Shown: one piece after another, positions 21,811 through 34,468 of the stretch
How the letters are laid out: each line of letters opens with the position of its first letter
How positions within the stretch are numbered: the first letter of the stretch is position 1
Source: Hormiphora californensis
Lineage: Eukaryota; Ctenophora; Tentaculata; Cydippida; Pleurobrachiidae
Assembly: GCA_020137815.1 (NCBI GenBank)
Contig: CM035353.1
Span: 8,525,298 to 8,589,297 of the forward strand
Direction of reading: 5' to 3'
Length of the DNA stretch: 64,000 bases
Made by a program: the position numbers and the translations under genes
Notes under the pieces: generated by a model
Databases searched by the model: none
Told to the model about the DNA's origin: nothing
Seen by the model: only the letters and a program-made list of their open reading frames with translations

Positions 21811-23681
21811 ACATAATTAGTTAACTAATTAGTTGAGGGTACGCCTCAAGTATTGGGGCTTGCGACAAACCCGCCCGACTCTGCGCCGCCACTCGCCAGT
21901 TGGCTCAATGGCTCTCTTTAATCTTTATTCACCCTAACGCCAATTTCTACTGTTGCCATGGCAACTGTATCGGTAACCATGAAGACTGAATCGCTGAAAT
22001 ATTTTCTGAAATGATCACAAATTCCCAAAAGAATTTTTAATTGTTCTTCCAAAAAAGAATAGCAGCTTTACAGCTTTCTGCTTTGGTCACATAAATGTGT
22101 TTATGAAGGAGCAGACTGTCGCTGAACACACGCCGCGCTGAACGAACGGATTCGACTTCGACACGACAACTCCAAATTTTACCTATGCTTTTAATAATAT
22201 AAAATTGTAAATTGCCATTGTAAAAAAAATAAATAATTAAGGATTTCTCACATTTTACTGCACAGGTGCAACTACTAGACAACAAAGAGAATCTGGGTAC
22301 AGTAATCTTGTTCACTCCGAGGGAGAGGGATGCGCTCTGCACTGATCGAATCAGGTTTGTTACTTTGTGCATGCAGTGCTACAAATCTTGTGTGAGTTGA
22401 CCGTACTCACTGGACCATCAGCCAGCAGGTCCACGGCAACGGGACTAAGCCCTGATACCCCAACATACAGATGGGAGATCAGGGCTCAGCTGGCACGAAG
22501 AGCTCATTTCTGAGCTCCCCCCGTTGAGCTCACCTCACACACACATCACACTACACTACACTACATACACACTCATTCCAGATCCAGCACAACATAATCT
22601 GTTTGTGCTGCACGGTGGGAGCGGGGCACCGGTTCAGTTTGGTTGGCAGCATGGTTTCCGGTGATGGACGGCCCAGCTCCGTTCTTTATCATTTCAAAAC
22701 TGATGTTCATCTCCTGGTGAAGTTTCTTGATCTGATGAAGGATCCCTCCCTGTCGAGAAGCCAGACCGAGATTGTGTTCTACCATGGTGTGTCCCAGGAC
22801 CTGAAAGTATTCGTGACATTAGTTTCGATATATGCTAAACTAATACATTATGTGCCTGTATGAATTGTGAACTTTGATTGGGGATTGTGAAGGCCAATTT
22901 ATCACTCTGATCTTACCTTGTTCTTGTCAAGGATGGTCCTGAACATGGGACCTAGTTCTGCGGCGAGGGGCTCCATTAGAGATACCATCCGTTTCAGTTG
23001 TCTTTGTGTTTCAGCTGCCTCGTATCTCAAGCCTTCCTCAGTTCTCCCTATCATCTTGGTGAGGATGAACACGGCTATAATCCCCAGGAACAATGTTACT
23101 ATTGGGATGATCTGCATGGCAAACAAGGTAGGGGCGTCTAATTCCATGATTGGTGTAGTTGCTTGGTTGTTTGGTGGTTAGTCTTTAAAGTGTAACGAGG
23201 CAAACAAAGCAAGCGAATCTTCCCGGAGGGTACTGCACGTGCAAATAAGTAGAGACTATATCCCCACCCGGTTACCATAGTTACACGTGCAGTGCATCAC
23301 CTCACTCACAAACACTAAAACTAGTTCAAAAAGGTACCTGCAGTAGGTGTGTAACTCATGCTTGACCTCGATACAGGAACGTTTGAGGGTAATGGGAGAG
23401 TTAGTAGATCAGCTGACAAGACCCGTTCTGTTTTGTTCCCCTGTGACGAGACTGGCACTACTGTTAGTAACCGTTAACTCAGATCGCTACCTGGGTATGT
23501 CAATAGTTATTCAACTGAAGGGGTGGGGGATCTGATAATAAATTGGTGTGTTGTTTCTGGGTTCATTATCATATTGAGCACTTTAGCTCCAATTCCGTTG
23601 ACTTTCACAGCGTCATTCGAGATTCAAGTCTCACTTAATTGGGAGTTGGCGCTGTATTCATTATATAATTTGTTTGCAGGT
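21811..23681. repeat. Tandem segmental duplication, right copy
   Basis: Same block as 17860-21763 but without the four insertions. It has a ~50-bp extra AT-rich stretch near 22178-22235. It supplies the pre-insertion (empty) sites for three mobile elements in the left copy. Confidence 0.85.
22573..23147 (-). CDS. Small single-pass membrane protein, copy 2 (152 aa)
   Basis: Exons 22917-23147 and 22573-22800, with the same structure and splice sites as the gene at 20159-20724. The differences are conservative or tail-located: L/F in the helix, K/R in the stalk, R/K, LN/NH and C/R in the tail, M/L next to the end. The C-terminal TDYVVLD is kept. Both copies are intact, so both could be expressed. 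Function unknown. Confidence 0.75.
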
Positions 23682-23979
23682 GTTATCCAAGCTGTGTGTG
23701 TGTGTTTGAAACCCAACTCGACTGATAAGACATCTGACATGCACTCCCCTCCTTCAATATAGTGTACTGCCTTCCAGTGAAAGGTACACTTTGGAGCTGT
23801 GTGGTATATAGCGTGTAATTGTCCAGATCATTTACCATCAAGCAGTCTTCTTTTTGATTTCTGCTCTATGAAAAGTAGACTGTCAAAGATATTCTCAATT
23901 GATCACACGCCGCAGTTCGTAGCGAGTGTACTTTTTCTTCACTTTGCTGTCACTATTAATGTTTCCTTTCAAGAATCCA

Positions 23980-26768
23980 ATGGAGAAGTTCATTAAGCTG
24001 AGAGAATCTAATGCAACCTCTAAAAAGAGAGTGGTGAGTCATTTCGTTTTTAGTACTCCACCTTTTTATCTTGCTAACTTGCTTTAAAACCCAACTGAAA
24101 GATCTAACTTGCCCTGATTATCTTTACTGCTGCCTTGTCTGACTGTAACCAGCAACCATCCCCACCCCTTCACTCAATCAGTAACACTCCCAACCAGGCA
24201 GCATCCCCAATCACTCACTGTACTTATTGCAGGAGTATGAGAGCATGTACGAGGATATAATGGTGAATGAGCGCTTCTCCAATGCCTGGAAGGATGCTAA
24301 GGAGGACGCCACATATGACAAGTAGGCCACCACTTATTGGATAGGATAGGATTTGTTGAATAATTGTGCAGTGGTTCAAGTACCCGAAACATATGACAAG
24401 TAGGGTATTTGTGGGTAATTCCAGTACCCGAAATAGATCTTTGTCACTACTCGCTGTATGTTGGGACAATTTATCAGCAACAGTTAGTTATGTTTTGTGT
24501 TTTATGACATCCTCACTGAGGATTCCTCAGTTATGATGACTTTGTGTACGAGGAAGAGGAAGAGGAGGATGAGTACGAGGATATTGTGTTCTTTCAATCC
24601 AGTAGTACAGCAATGTCATTGCCTCCCCTTCCAGAACCAGATGAGGATATCCCAGGACAACCACAACCATCATCTCTCCCCCTGCCACTTCCACCGGATA
24701 CCAGTGAGTAGCAATATGCCCCGCCCCCTAAATTACGTTATTTATGTCGTGATTTTCACAGTATTTCACAGGGCGTCTCAGACTGAAACCCACTGCCCCC
24801 AATCAATCCAATATCTTTCTCCAATATCTATCTCCCCCTACAACTCCCTATAATCACAGGTGATCTGCTTGCACCAGTGTACTCTACAGTGAAGAAGGAA
24901 CGTCCTACATCCCTTAAATCCACTAAACAGGGATCACTACCAAGGAACAGCCTTGCTAACAGTCTTGGTAGCAGGTTAGTGAGGTACTGACTGTAACATC
25001 GTACACGCTTCGGCCCGGTGCGGAGAGGACAGTATTTTATGAGACAAGGGGAGACAAGTTAGAATCTTCTTTATACCTGTGGATACAAATACAGAAGGTG
25101 ATGCAAATCAGATACAGAAGTTTACTGACCAATATTTATTTCAAGATTGGCGTCTCTGGGAACGGATTCCAGGAAATGTCAGAGTCTCCCGCGGAATGCC
25201 TCAGGTCACAGTGTGGTAATGAAGGACGTGAGGAATCCCCTATTTACACCCTCCCCCGCTGGGTAACGAACTATTAGTTGTTGTACTAGTTTGAGCACTC
25301 TGTTGATTTTGGATCAAGGGACATGATATCTATCTAGTCAATAATCGCTGTAGTTTAGTTTAGATCAAGTTGACAGCTCATGTCCCAACAGGAGTCCTGT
25401 TACAACAAGAAAGGTCTTCACTCCTGTCGAGGCTGAGGAGGAGGAGGATATCTATGATACACCAAGCAGCATTCAGGTATCCTTCATCTCTATTGCGTCA
25501 CTGTTTAATGTTTAGATTCCCCCGATAATCTAGACGTGTTTTCAGTTTTAGTATTTCTATATCCCTCCTCTGTTTTTGCAGATGCCCCCGGTTCTGCCTC
25601 CCAAGAAAAAGTCCCTGAATAAGAAGCCAGTACCGTCCCGTGCCAGTAGTGGGTCAGTTATACCCTCCAGAGCCAGCAGTGGGTCAGGGGCCTCCTCATT
25701 CACAAGACAGCGTGTTAACCGCTATTCCAGTGTCGATAGTTCGGTATGTCATCTTGATGTAAGCTACTTTCATTCATAGTAACTAGTTTCTAATATCAGA
25801 AGATAAAACTACTTGTTCCTGTTATAGAGGTCTACTACAAGTGGTACCAATGATGACGAGTGTGTGGGCTCTCTCATTGCACGGAGCTCTAAAAGTGACA
25901 AACTGGAGAAGAGACTCAGTAAGAAAGGTATTTCCCCATTATGATTCCCTGAAGTTGGAATTGTTCCCTAGCTAACAGCTATATCCCGGTGTTTCAGGTG
26001 TGTCAGGAAGTGATGCCTTCAAAAGGAGGAGTGTGAACCTCCCTGTAACAGGATCTGAGGAGGATCAACTCAGAAAGTCATCTCTAGCCCATCGTGATCT
26101 GAGTAAGATTCCCTCTTTATATCAATACAATGTTGTGTTAGCCTGACACTGCCAGGGTTATAATTATCTCTTTATGTTAGTGTCATGTGGTAATATTTAG
26201 CTGAGAAAGTTCCTCAGTCAGACTGAGGAACTTTCTCAGTCTCGTGGCGAGCTTCTGGTTCATGAGATGTTAGTTATACCCAGATCAAATAAGATGCAGC
26301 TGCTAGGTAACTGGACAGCTAACAGCTAATACTCCCACTTGCACTCTAGGGTAACTGTGTTTAACAGCTAATACTCCCCCATTCTAGGAGATGACTGGAG
26401 TGAGATAGACGACATTATGTCAGCACTAAAGATAGATATAGATACAGCCCAACAGAGAAGATCCACCACCACCAGGATCCCAGGTTAGTGGTGCCTTGTG
26501 GTATCCCGTCCACGCTAATATTCTATCACTATTCAAATCTTTCTGGCTGTCCCTTCTAGTTCTGGCTTGGTTCACCACTATCTCAGATAGTGTTGGGCAC
26601 GTCACACCATCCCCTGTACGTCGCACGCGACCGACGTAGTTGGCTGCCAAACATCTATGAGAAATATTTATCTCTTTTTTACGCAGTCTTTGACTCTCCG
26701 AATAGAATTAGAAAGAAGAAGAATAAAACTATTCCTTATCCCCATGTCACCTCTCCCCCCCCCCTCTG

Positions 26769-26863
<95 letters not shown>

Positions 26864-29149
26864 TTATTCCCGCATGCCAGATCCAATTGTTTACATAACC
26901 CATTGCCTTGGTTTTATATGTTGAAAATATTCCCTTCCTTTTGTTTCGCAAGCTTTGTTCCTTATTCTATACAGTAGTAGAGTCGGTTGTGGGAAGTTGG
27001 GTCTGGAATTATAAATTTGACTTGCTGATATGTTTAGTGGCTCTATAAAAAGTCCAAAGCACCATCCCATAGGTCTCTACCACCCCCGGTTCACTAATTA
27101 TTCGTAATTATGTGATTTATGACGTTATGGCCAATTAGCACTAATAATACCAGTTCCTGGCCACTTATAGCTTAGATTTTGATACCAGATGATAGAGGAT
27201 GACTAGATTAGTGGGCATACAAAATTTGAGGTCGATCGGATTTATGGTCGAGGAGTTATAGCCGTTTTTCCGTTTGGCTGGCGGTTGGCTGGCACCACGT
27301 GGGATTACGGGTTTAGGTCGTCGTAGGAGGTCGTGGTTGGTCGCATTCGATCGGGCTTGATGAGGTGATCAAAACCTAGTGGGGCCAGACCTTGGCCCCA
27401 CCCCGTTCTGGGGTTATTAGGCTTTTTCGGTTTCCCGCCAAAATATTTTCCCGCCAAAACCAAAAAAGCCTAATAACCCCAGAACGGGGTGGGGCCAAGG
27501 TCTGGCCCCACTAGGTTTTGATCACCTCATCAAGCCCGATCGAATGCGACCAACCACGACCTCCTACGACGACCTAAACCCGTAATCCCACGTGGTGCCA
27601 GCCAACCGCCAGCCAAACGGAAAAACGGCTATAACTCCTCGACCATAAATCCGATCGACCTCAAATTTTGTATGCCCACTAATCTAGTCATCCTCTATCA
27701 TCTGGTATCAAAATCTAAGCTATAAGTGACCAGGAACTAGTATTATTAGTGCTAATTGGCCATAACGTCATAAATCACATAATTACGAATAATTAGTGAA
27801 CCGGGGGTGGTAGAGACCTGTGGGATGGTGCTTTGGACTTTTTATAGAGTCACTAAACATATTAGCAAGTCAATTTTAAATTTCCAGATCCGACTTCCCA
27901 CAACCGACCCAACTACAGGTTCATCTAAGAGCGATAAATTGTTATCCATGCTGTTATAATACTACTCAGTGGAAATATTACAACTGATTTGTAGTTGATG
28001 TTTGTTTATCACTATACCTATCTATATAGGGTCCTCTAAAGCAGTAGGAAGCACACTGTCTGAGTGTCTGATCGTGCTTCTTAAAATCATTCACTCTTCC
28101 ATCTTTCCACCTTGTAGAGAGAACACACGTACTATCTAGTCAACTATAAATTGCAACATTGACAGACAAATCTTAATTCCACTGTCCTGTGTTATCTTTA
28201 AAGATGGGCTCCAATTATCTCCACACTCCAATGTGACAGTTCCATAGACGTGTTAGATACGTGTTTAGTAATCGTCCTGAACCACAATGGTAATGTACAC
28301 GTGTGACAGCTTTCCATGTGGTATTGAATGTGTGTGTGTGAGTTTTATAGAAACTCAGTTAAAGGGTATAATTCATTTCCCGGAGGGGACATTGTTAGTG
28401 TAGAAACACAAATATAATTCATAATTCCCGTTGATCTGCTGGACCGCACCCTCTTTCTTTGCTTCCTAACAGACATATTATCCTGTTGTGGTAGACTGGA
28501 CAATATCATAGTATAATAATAATATCACAAAAAAACGTTCTGTTTTCAAATCATTTCATTCACAATAGTTGTGTTGATAGGCAAGTTGTGAGCTGCTCCA
28601 CATACCTGATCTTGATCCGTTATATACTGGTCAATCTATTTAAAAGTGACACCACACAGTTACTTATTGGTTGGGCACTAGGGTGGGGCATCACTTGAAG
28701 TTTTAATTATATACGGAACGCATTGCTCAACCGTGGAAGGGAATGAAGTATGATTTAGTGCAGTATTTTATATGATTTGCTTGGTTCCTCTTCTGTTTCA
28801 ATTGATGTGATCATTATTGACAGATCTCTCACAGAGACAATTCAACACTAATTCCATTACTATCTGATCCGCATATTCAAAGTTTACCACATTAGATATA
28901 ATATTCCCGCATGATATATGTTTATGTAATAACATGTCGTAAAATATATATTCCTTGATCTCTCCCAATGATTATTGTTGCAGTAGAACTATAAAAAACA
29001 CGTCGTGGCAGTTCTGTATGTGATTTGACGCTTGAAAGGAATGGGAATGGGAATGAGGTTATTGAGTAAGAGGAAGGGATATTATCATGATTATATAGAG
29101 AGATCAGAGAGTGAAAAAAATGAATAGAGGACAATATCATGTAGATAAT

Positions 29150-29188
<39 letters not shown>

Positions 29189-32100
29189 GAGAGAGAGAGG
29201 ACATATAGTAGTAAACAGGTAAAGGTAGGCCGACTCTTATATATTGTGTGTAGTTGTATTGTCCTCCTTTTCTCTCTCTGTTATTGTGTTCTACTGTGCT
29301 GGTCCTCGGATCTGAAGAGCTATTACACCCCACTGAACTCTTCTTCACTCTTCACCGAATTACTCTGTGTACTTGGAAATAAACAGGGAACACGTGTGGA
29401 CTTGGGGAACATTAAACAAGCACCAAGTGGAACAGTTCTGGAAGTTTTCAACAAGTTTGAACAGCTCCTTGTGTACCACATCCACGGGCCAGAGAGAGTT
29501 ATGTTGAAGTCACGAACAAGCTTTGTCATTGACGGCCGTAAAATGAAGGACACAGTACAGCTAGGGAACAAAGGTAAATTGTGTGTGTCTAGACGCAGTA
29601 TGTGTCTTGTGTTTATACTTGCTCCCCAGTCTCCTTAGACAAGATAAATTACTGTTCACAGACCCAAACTTAGCGTACTCGGAGTCTGGCGCTGCTAGAC
29701 AGAGATCTTAGGAGTTAGGTTGGACTATATCAACGTCTGTATACGGGTTATATGATCACCATTCACCCTCGTCCTAAATATTAGGGATTATGTCACAGTA
29801 TATTATGTAACACCCATAAATAGAGAATTGTAACCATTACTATGTAGCCTGCTGAACATTTAGCTTCCTTTATAGCCTGTATTTTCAACATGGCGTCATC
29901 CAGTCCCTCTGTATAGCAAGAAGGTCCCACGCTACCTCAATATACCCCCCCCCCTGGTTACATCAACACTGCTGGCCCTTGTTGTTACTCAACAAGCTGC
30001 TGGCCCACCTTTAATAATAATTTATTAATATTTACTCTATGCTTAGTTTATTAAGTTAACAAGGAATGTTCCCAGTGTTACTAAATACATGTGTGTGTGT
30101 ATGTGTGTGTGTGTGTGTGACCTGCTATAGTAGTGTAATGTTGCTAGGCGGGGCCTCGAGTTATTGAGTTTTGGAGTTGTAAAGAAGATCACTGAAGCAG
30201 AGAGAGTGGATTGAGGGAGTTTGGGAATGTGGAAATATAGAGAAAGATAGAGGATTGTAGAGAGAAGCTGAAAATGCTATTTGTAACACTACCTTGTGAG
30301 TTGGGGTTCTTTATATATACCTTTATATATACCTCAGTAGGCAACATCACCGATCTGGCGATCAGTTAGGGAGAATTAGAGCTTGTTTCTTTAGCTACAG
30401 TCCTTAGTCCTTTAAATGGCTCGGTCTTACTGCATGATAGATAGCTGATATGATACTATTGTCTGTACACGATTTTAAATTTTGCAATTTTTCAGGTTCT
30501 TGCTTTTCTCTACCTAGTTCTCTTCATTTTGCAATGGTTTTTAGATTTAGTTATTGGCATCCAGTTTCTAAATACTAGTATATCTCTGCTCAAGATGGCA
30601 CTAGTTGAAGCAACATTCCACCCCACCACAATCACTGAAGATGGGGGTGGTGCAACATTCCACCCCACTACTGAAAGTGAGGGTAGTCCAGGGGAGGGTG
30701 GATTAGCTGAGGTGTCCATTCTTAGTGATCTTACTGAGACTGAGGAGGATTATATTGGTAATAAACTAGCGGAGAATATATATTATATGATCTCTGCCGG
30801 AATTGTTGTTGTGTGTTTGGCCCCTCGATCAAAAAACGGATAGGAAACTGTTTAATTAGATTCCATATTAATGTAATTTTATGGATCTAACCCTGTCCCC
30901 CTCTCTCCAGATAAGACCCTGCTGCCCAAACTAACCCTGTCCCCTCTCTCCAGATAAGACCCTGCTGCCCAAACTAACCATGTCCCCTCCAGATAAGACC
31001 CAGCTGCCCAAACTAACCCTGTCCCCCTCAACAGATAAGACCCTGCTGCCCAAACTAACCCTGTCATCCTCTCTTCAGATAAGACCCTGCTGCCCAAACT
31101 AACCCAGATCCCACTCTCCAGATAAGACCCTGCAAGATTGGTTGGACAGGCTGGAGATGGGAGAGCTAAAGCCCATGCTGGAGCTAAACGGGTGGGATCA
31201 CATCGAGTTCATCAAGGGTGCCATGGGCAAGGAAGATATAGTGGCACTTGGTATCAACAATGAACGAGTCAAAAAGTACGTGATGTTATATCGGAGAAAT
31301 CAAAATGATTGTTATAACAGTCGGACCCCGATTTACCGGAACCCCGATGTACCGCGCAAAATATCCTTTTCCCCTAGTATCCCGGTATATCGGGGTCCGA
31401 CTGTACAATGGTTAACACAGTTGGTGTCGTCATGATACCAAGATATTTATTTTAGGAAGTTGCTTGACTCAGTAGAGGTGGATCTGGTATCATTTCAACA
31501 CGGCAGTATACCAGAGACTGTAGAGGAATGGTTAAAAGAGATACGTCTCTCCAAATATCTCTCAAAGTTTATCGCTCAACGCATTGGTTAGTTTATTAAC
31601 CCTGTCAGGCAAATGCTCTGACAGTTTCAACCACAATCTTACCGATCTTCCCTCTCCTTTTTCTACAAGGCCCATGTCTGTTCCTTTCCATTTACTTCCC
31701 ACCCTGTTATATCTTTATTATCCTTCTGTTATCTCCTCCCAACGGTCCAACACCCTCCCTTCCCAGGCTCCATATCGAGAGTGCTGGCTATTTGGGAGAT
31801 AGAGCTCACTACTATTCTTGGCATTGAGCCCATCGGTCACAGGAAGAGGATTATGAAGAGTATTAAGGATCTGAAGTCACTACAGAAATCTCTTGACGAG
31901 GCCGAGAAGAACAAGGTTTGAAATTCTGTAACTCGTAGTTTGAAAGGTTGTATTTCTCCCGTGACAGTTCTGTCATTGTGAGGGAAACTGGGAAAGTGTC
32001 AACTCAAAACGACCATTGGCTTGGGCACGTCGCGGCCCTCTGTGTTTGTGGCCGTCTGTGTTTGTGGCCGTCACATTCGGAGTGGGGCAGCTACCCAGCC

Positions 32101-33063
32101 AAACATAATCTCAGCTCTTCTTTATTTCCAACTTCGACCATGTTTTCAGAAACGATCCCCAGCTACGAAGGATGCTTCAACTGGGCCTCAGCAATTCCAC
32201 ACCCGGGCTGAGTTGGAGAGGGGTGTCGACTATGAGGTCAGATATCTAGGGTGCAGCAAGATCGCAGGGTCGGGGAACTCTAAGGAGACTGCTGCTATTT
32301 GCAACAAGTATGTTCAATGATTGGAGATATTTGAAAGAGAGCTCTCTCACATACTCTCGAGAGGAAGATCTCTCTCACCCCCTCTCTCTCCGACAATGAT
32401 CTATCTCACTCAGGTTGCTTGAGAAAGGAGACCAGAAGGTTCCCGAATATAGATTGAGAATAGCAGCAGAGGGGATCGAGTTTATTGATAAAGTTTCACA
32501 GAGAAGCGTCTGTAATTACCCCATTCAAGGTACAGCAGGTTTTTACGTAGTATTGCCCATTCGATAGTTAGAAACTATAATAGATGCTGAATTAGTAATG
32601 ATCATTTGCAACGAAAGGACTAATTTTGTGAGAGGAATTGAAGATCAATTTATGGCTAATTTATTAATCCCCCCACCCAGATATCTCATTTGTTTCGCGA
32701 GACAAGGGGAACCTATTGGTATTCAGTTTCATCACTACCGATAGGAAGCTAGGAGTCAAGATGTGTCATGTCCTGAAAGCTCTCACTAGGGTAAGAAATA
32801 TAACAGCCTCTTGTTGTAGAGGTTGTGGAGTGTGTGTTCGGAGAACAATATCCACCATTTCAATTATTGAACCTCTTCTCTATTTCATTTAGTTTTGAAC
32901 ATCGAATAACCCCGAACTGATCCTACAATGATCAAAGAGATATTTAGAGTTAATACCAACACTTTCCACTCAGAACCAAGCCTACGAGACGTGTGCTACT
33001 ATCGCCCAATCATTTGAGATTGCGTACCAGATAAAGAAAGAGAAGACTCTTCAGGGACATTGA
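23980..33063 (+). CDS. SAM-SAM-PTB adaptor (ANKS1/Odin-like, no ankyrin repeats seen)
   Basis: Confident exons: 23980-24033 (ATG), 24233-24321, 24531-24703, 24860-24974, 25146-25262, 25392-25476, 25582-25743, 25828-25927, 25998-26102, 26388-26483, 29318-29573, 31122-31275, 31456-31586, 31767-31915, 32150-32307, 32414-32529, 32681-32790 and 32974-33063 (stop). The N-terminal third is acidic, Tyr- and Pro-rich ([32 protein letters not shown]), suiting SH2/SH3 binding. Exons at 31122 and 31456-31915 encode two SAM domains ([18 protein letters not shown]). The last four encode a PTB domain ([24 protein letters not shown]). SAM-SAM-PTB order is that of ANKS1A/B. Exons between 26483 and 29318, and around 30496-30757, are unresolved. 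Confidence 0.85.
25008..25030 (-). mobile_element. Truncated copy of the GC-rich three-stem element
   Basis: These 23 bases are the exact reverse complement of bases 39297-39319, the left half of the structured element at 39290-39374. It sits in an intron of the SAM-SAM-PTB gene. Confidence 0.6.
26201..26239. other. Perfect 19-bp-stem palindrome in an intron
   Basis: CTGAGAAAGTTCCTCAGTC is followed by one base and its exact reverse complement. It lies in the intron between exons 25998-26102 and 26388-26483. Confidence 0.7.
26320..26387 (+). repeat. Two-copy acceptor-region duplication before exon 26388
   Basis: ACAGCTAATACTCCC plus a pyrimidine-ending CTAG occurs twice. The second copy, ATTCTAG, is the acceptor of exon 26388-26483; the first (GCACTCTAG at 26341-26349) could act as a decoy. 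Confidence 0.55.
26767..26860. repeat. (CT)n microsatellite
   Basis: An almost pure CT dinucleotide run of about 94 bases in an intron. The Ser/Leu-rich frames over it are artefacts. Confidence 0.97.
26975..27916. mobile_element. ~940-bp foldback element, near-perfect inverted arms
   Basis: Two arms of about 450 bp are reverse complements with only a few differences. They meet around 27445, where TCCCGCCAAAA is repeated. The ends read GTCGGTTGTGGGAAG and complement. There is no ORF. It lies in the intron following exon 26388-26483, and its right end stops just before a possible acceptor (CAACTACAG, 27910-27918). Confidence 0.88.
29151..29199. repeat. (GA)n microsatellite
   Basis: A pure GA run broken by one GT, intronic, upstream of exon 29318. 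Confidence 0.95.
30496..30757 (+). CDS. Probable further exon(s) of the SAM-SAM-PTB gene, structure unresolved
   Basis: An acceptor at 30495/30496 matches the phase of exon 29318-29573. An acidic coding-like stretch ([12 protein letters not shown]) ends at a GTAATA donor after 30757, whose phase matches the first SAM exon. The two ends are in different frames, with an in-frame stop near 30577. So there must be a small intron, an indel or a further exon inside. Confidence 0.45.
30890..31121 (+). repeat. Tandem decoy-acceptor array before the first SAM exon
   Basis: Five units of about 42-46 bp each contain CTCTCCAG followed by ATAAGACCCTGC, the true first 12 bases of exon 31122-31275, then CTGCCCAAACTAACCCTGTC. 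The sixth occurrence is the functional acceptor at 31120-31121. The unit thus spans the intron-exon boundary. Confidence 0.92.
31318..31403. mobile_element. Pogo/Tigger-like MITE (86 bp)
   Basis: CAGTCGGACCCCGAT at the left end and ATCGGGGTCCGACTG at the right, with TA next to the right end. The interior also folds (GATTTACCGG / CCGGTATATC). It lies in the intron between the two SAM exons. Confidence 0.75.
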
Positions 33064-34205
33064 ACTGACTGAAACAAAGGAAGAAGAGGAAGAACATTGT
33101 GCTGTTGCATAGTATGAACAATACAAGAAGAAAATGCTGGCACTTTCTGGGTGTGATATGAACTTTGATTTGAATGGACAAAAAGTACATTTGGGGTTCA
33201 ATTTGCTGTTATAGTCTAGATACAACGAAGAGTGCTATGAAGTGATCGAACTATTAAATGATATTGGGTGATTAAAAAGTTTGACAGTGACATATCGTTT
33301 CTTCATCAGCTTCAGCAGTTTAGGTGATTGAGATATTATGATCATGTGATTATCTGTGACGCGCAGCGCGGAACTAATCAAATCTAATTAAAGTACTAAA
33401 TTCAGCACTTGTTACACGGACGTCCGCACATGTTGTAATCGTAGATTTAGGGCCGCTGTCGTCATGACCAGTCTTCTTTCGAACCGTTCCAATATTGTTG
33501 AGAGTGGCGATATGTTTGTACTGCGAATTTGTATGTATCTTTTAAATTCTTTTTCAATATCCCAAAACCCAGTTAGTTTATTACTATTCTTACACACCCC
33601 TCGGGAAATTCCCCCAGACCATCTCCACATAATCAATCAAAATCAAAGACAGATTTACTTGAACTAATTATCAAATATATGATACACAATCATTAAACAA
33701 CACACTATAATACATACATTGAATTGGACTAGGCTAAAAAGGCGAAGTTAATCAATTTACAATTACAATCTTTGTGCTTTTGGTGTGAGATGTAAAACTA
33801 AATTGTATACTATCAGACCTCTCTTCTCACGACCTGAGAATAGTATCCATCACGCTCACAGATGATGGTATGTTTCCAATACCTTACCCACCGGGAAACG
33901 AACGCATTTGATGCTACATATAATAACTAAAACTTCATCAATATAATATATCACAAAGATCTCTTGTACGTAGATTTATATAAAATTTCATTGAAAAATT
34001 AATTCGTGACAGGATTGATAATCTAATAAAACTGCGAAACATCTCTAAATTAATGCACACATTATCTAATCCTATCATTTCACTGATTTCCCCCCGTAAT
34101 AACCGTGATGCTCCGTCAACAGTCCCATTCCCCTCTAACCTGCATCTCATCTGACCGTTCTAATCATAATAATTAACTAGATATACAACAAAATATCGGT
34201 AAACT

Positions 34206-34397
34206 GTGCTAATCTCGATTTACCGGAGAAAAAGGCTTCTTGCTCGACCCTCTTTCAGTACACCCTGGGTTTGAACAAAACAATGCTCCGGGAGCTTCCC
34301 TATCTTAGATCATGCATAAATTGACATTAGATTTACCAATAACCTAACCGGGCCCAAAACCACTATAAATCCTGGTAAATCGAGAATTAGTGCTAAT
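34206..34397. mobile_element. MITE with GTGCTAATCTCGATTTACC ends
   Basis: The left end GTGCTAATCTCGATTTACCG is mirrored by CTGGTAAATCGAGAATTAGT plus GCTAATC at the right. The GATTTACC core is shared with the pogo-like MITEs at 31318 and 38173, suggesting a related family. Confidence 0.6.
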
Positions 34398-34462
34398 CGT
34401 TACACATATACGTGGAGCAAAACGTCTCCAAAAATCTAGCAAAAAATCCCGCTTTTCATAGA

Positions 34463-34468
34463 TTTATT
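34463..34468 (-). terminator. Polyadenylation signal of the ABHD gene
   Basis: AATAAA on the minus strand, about 126 bases past the stop codon at 34594. Confidence 0.5.
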
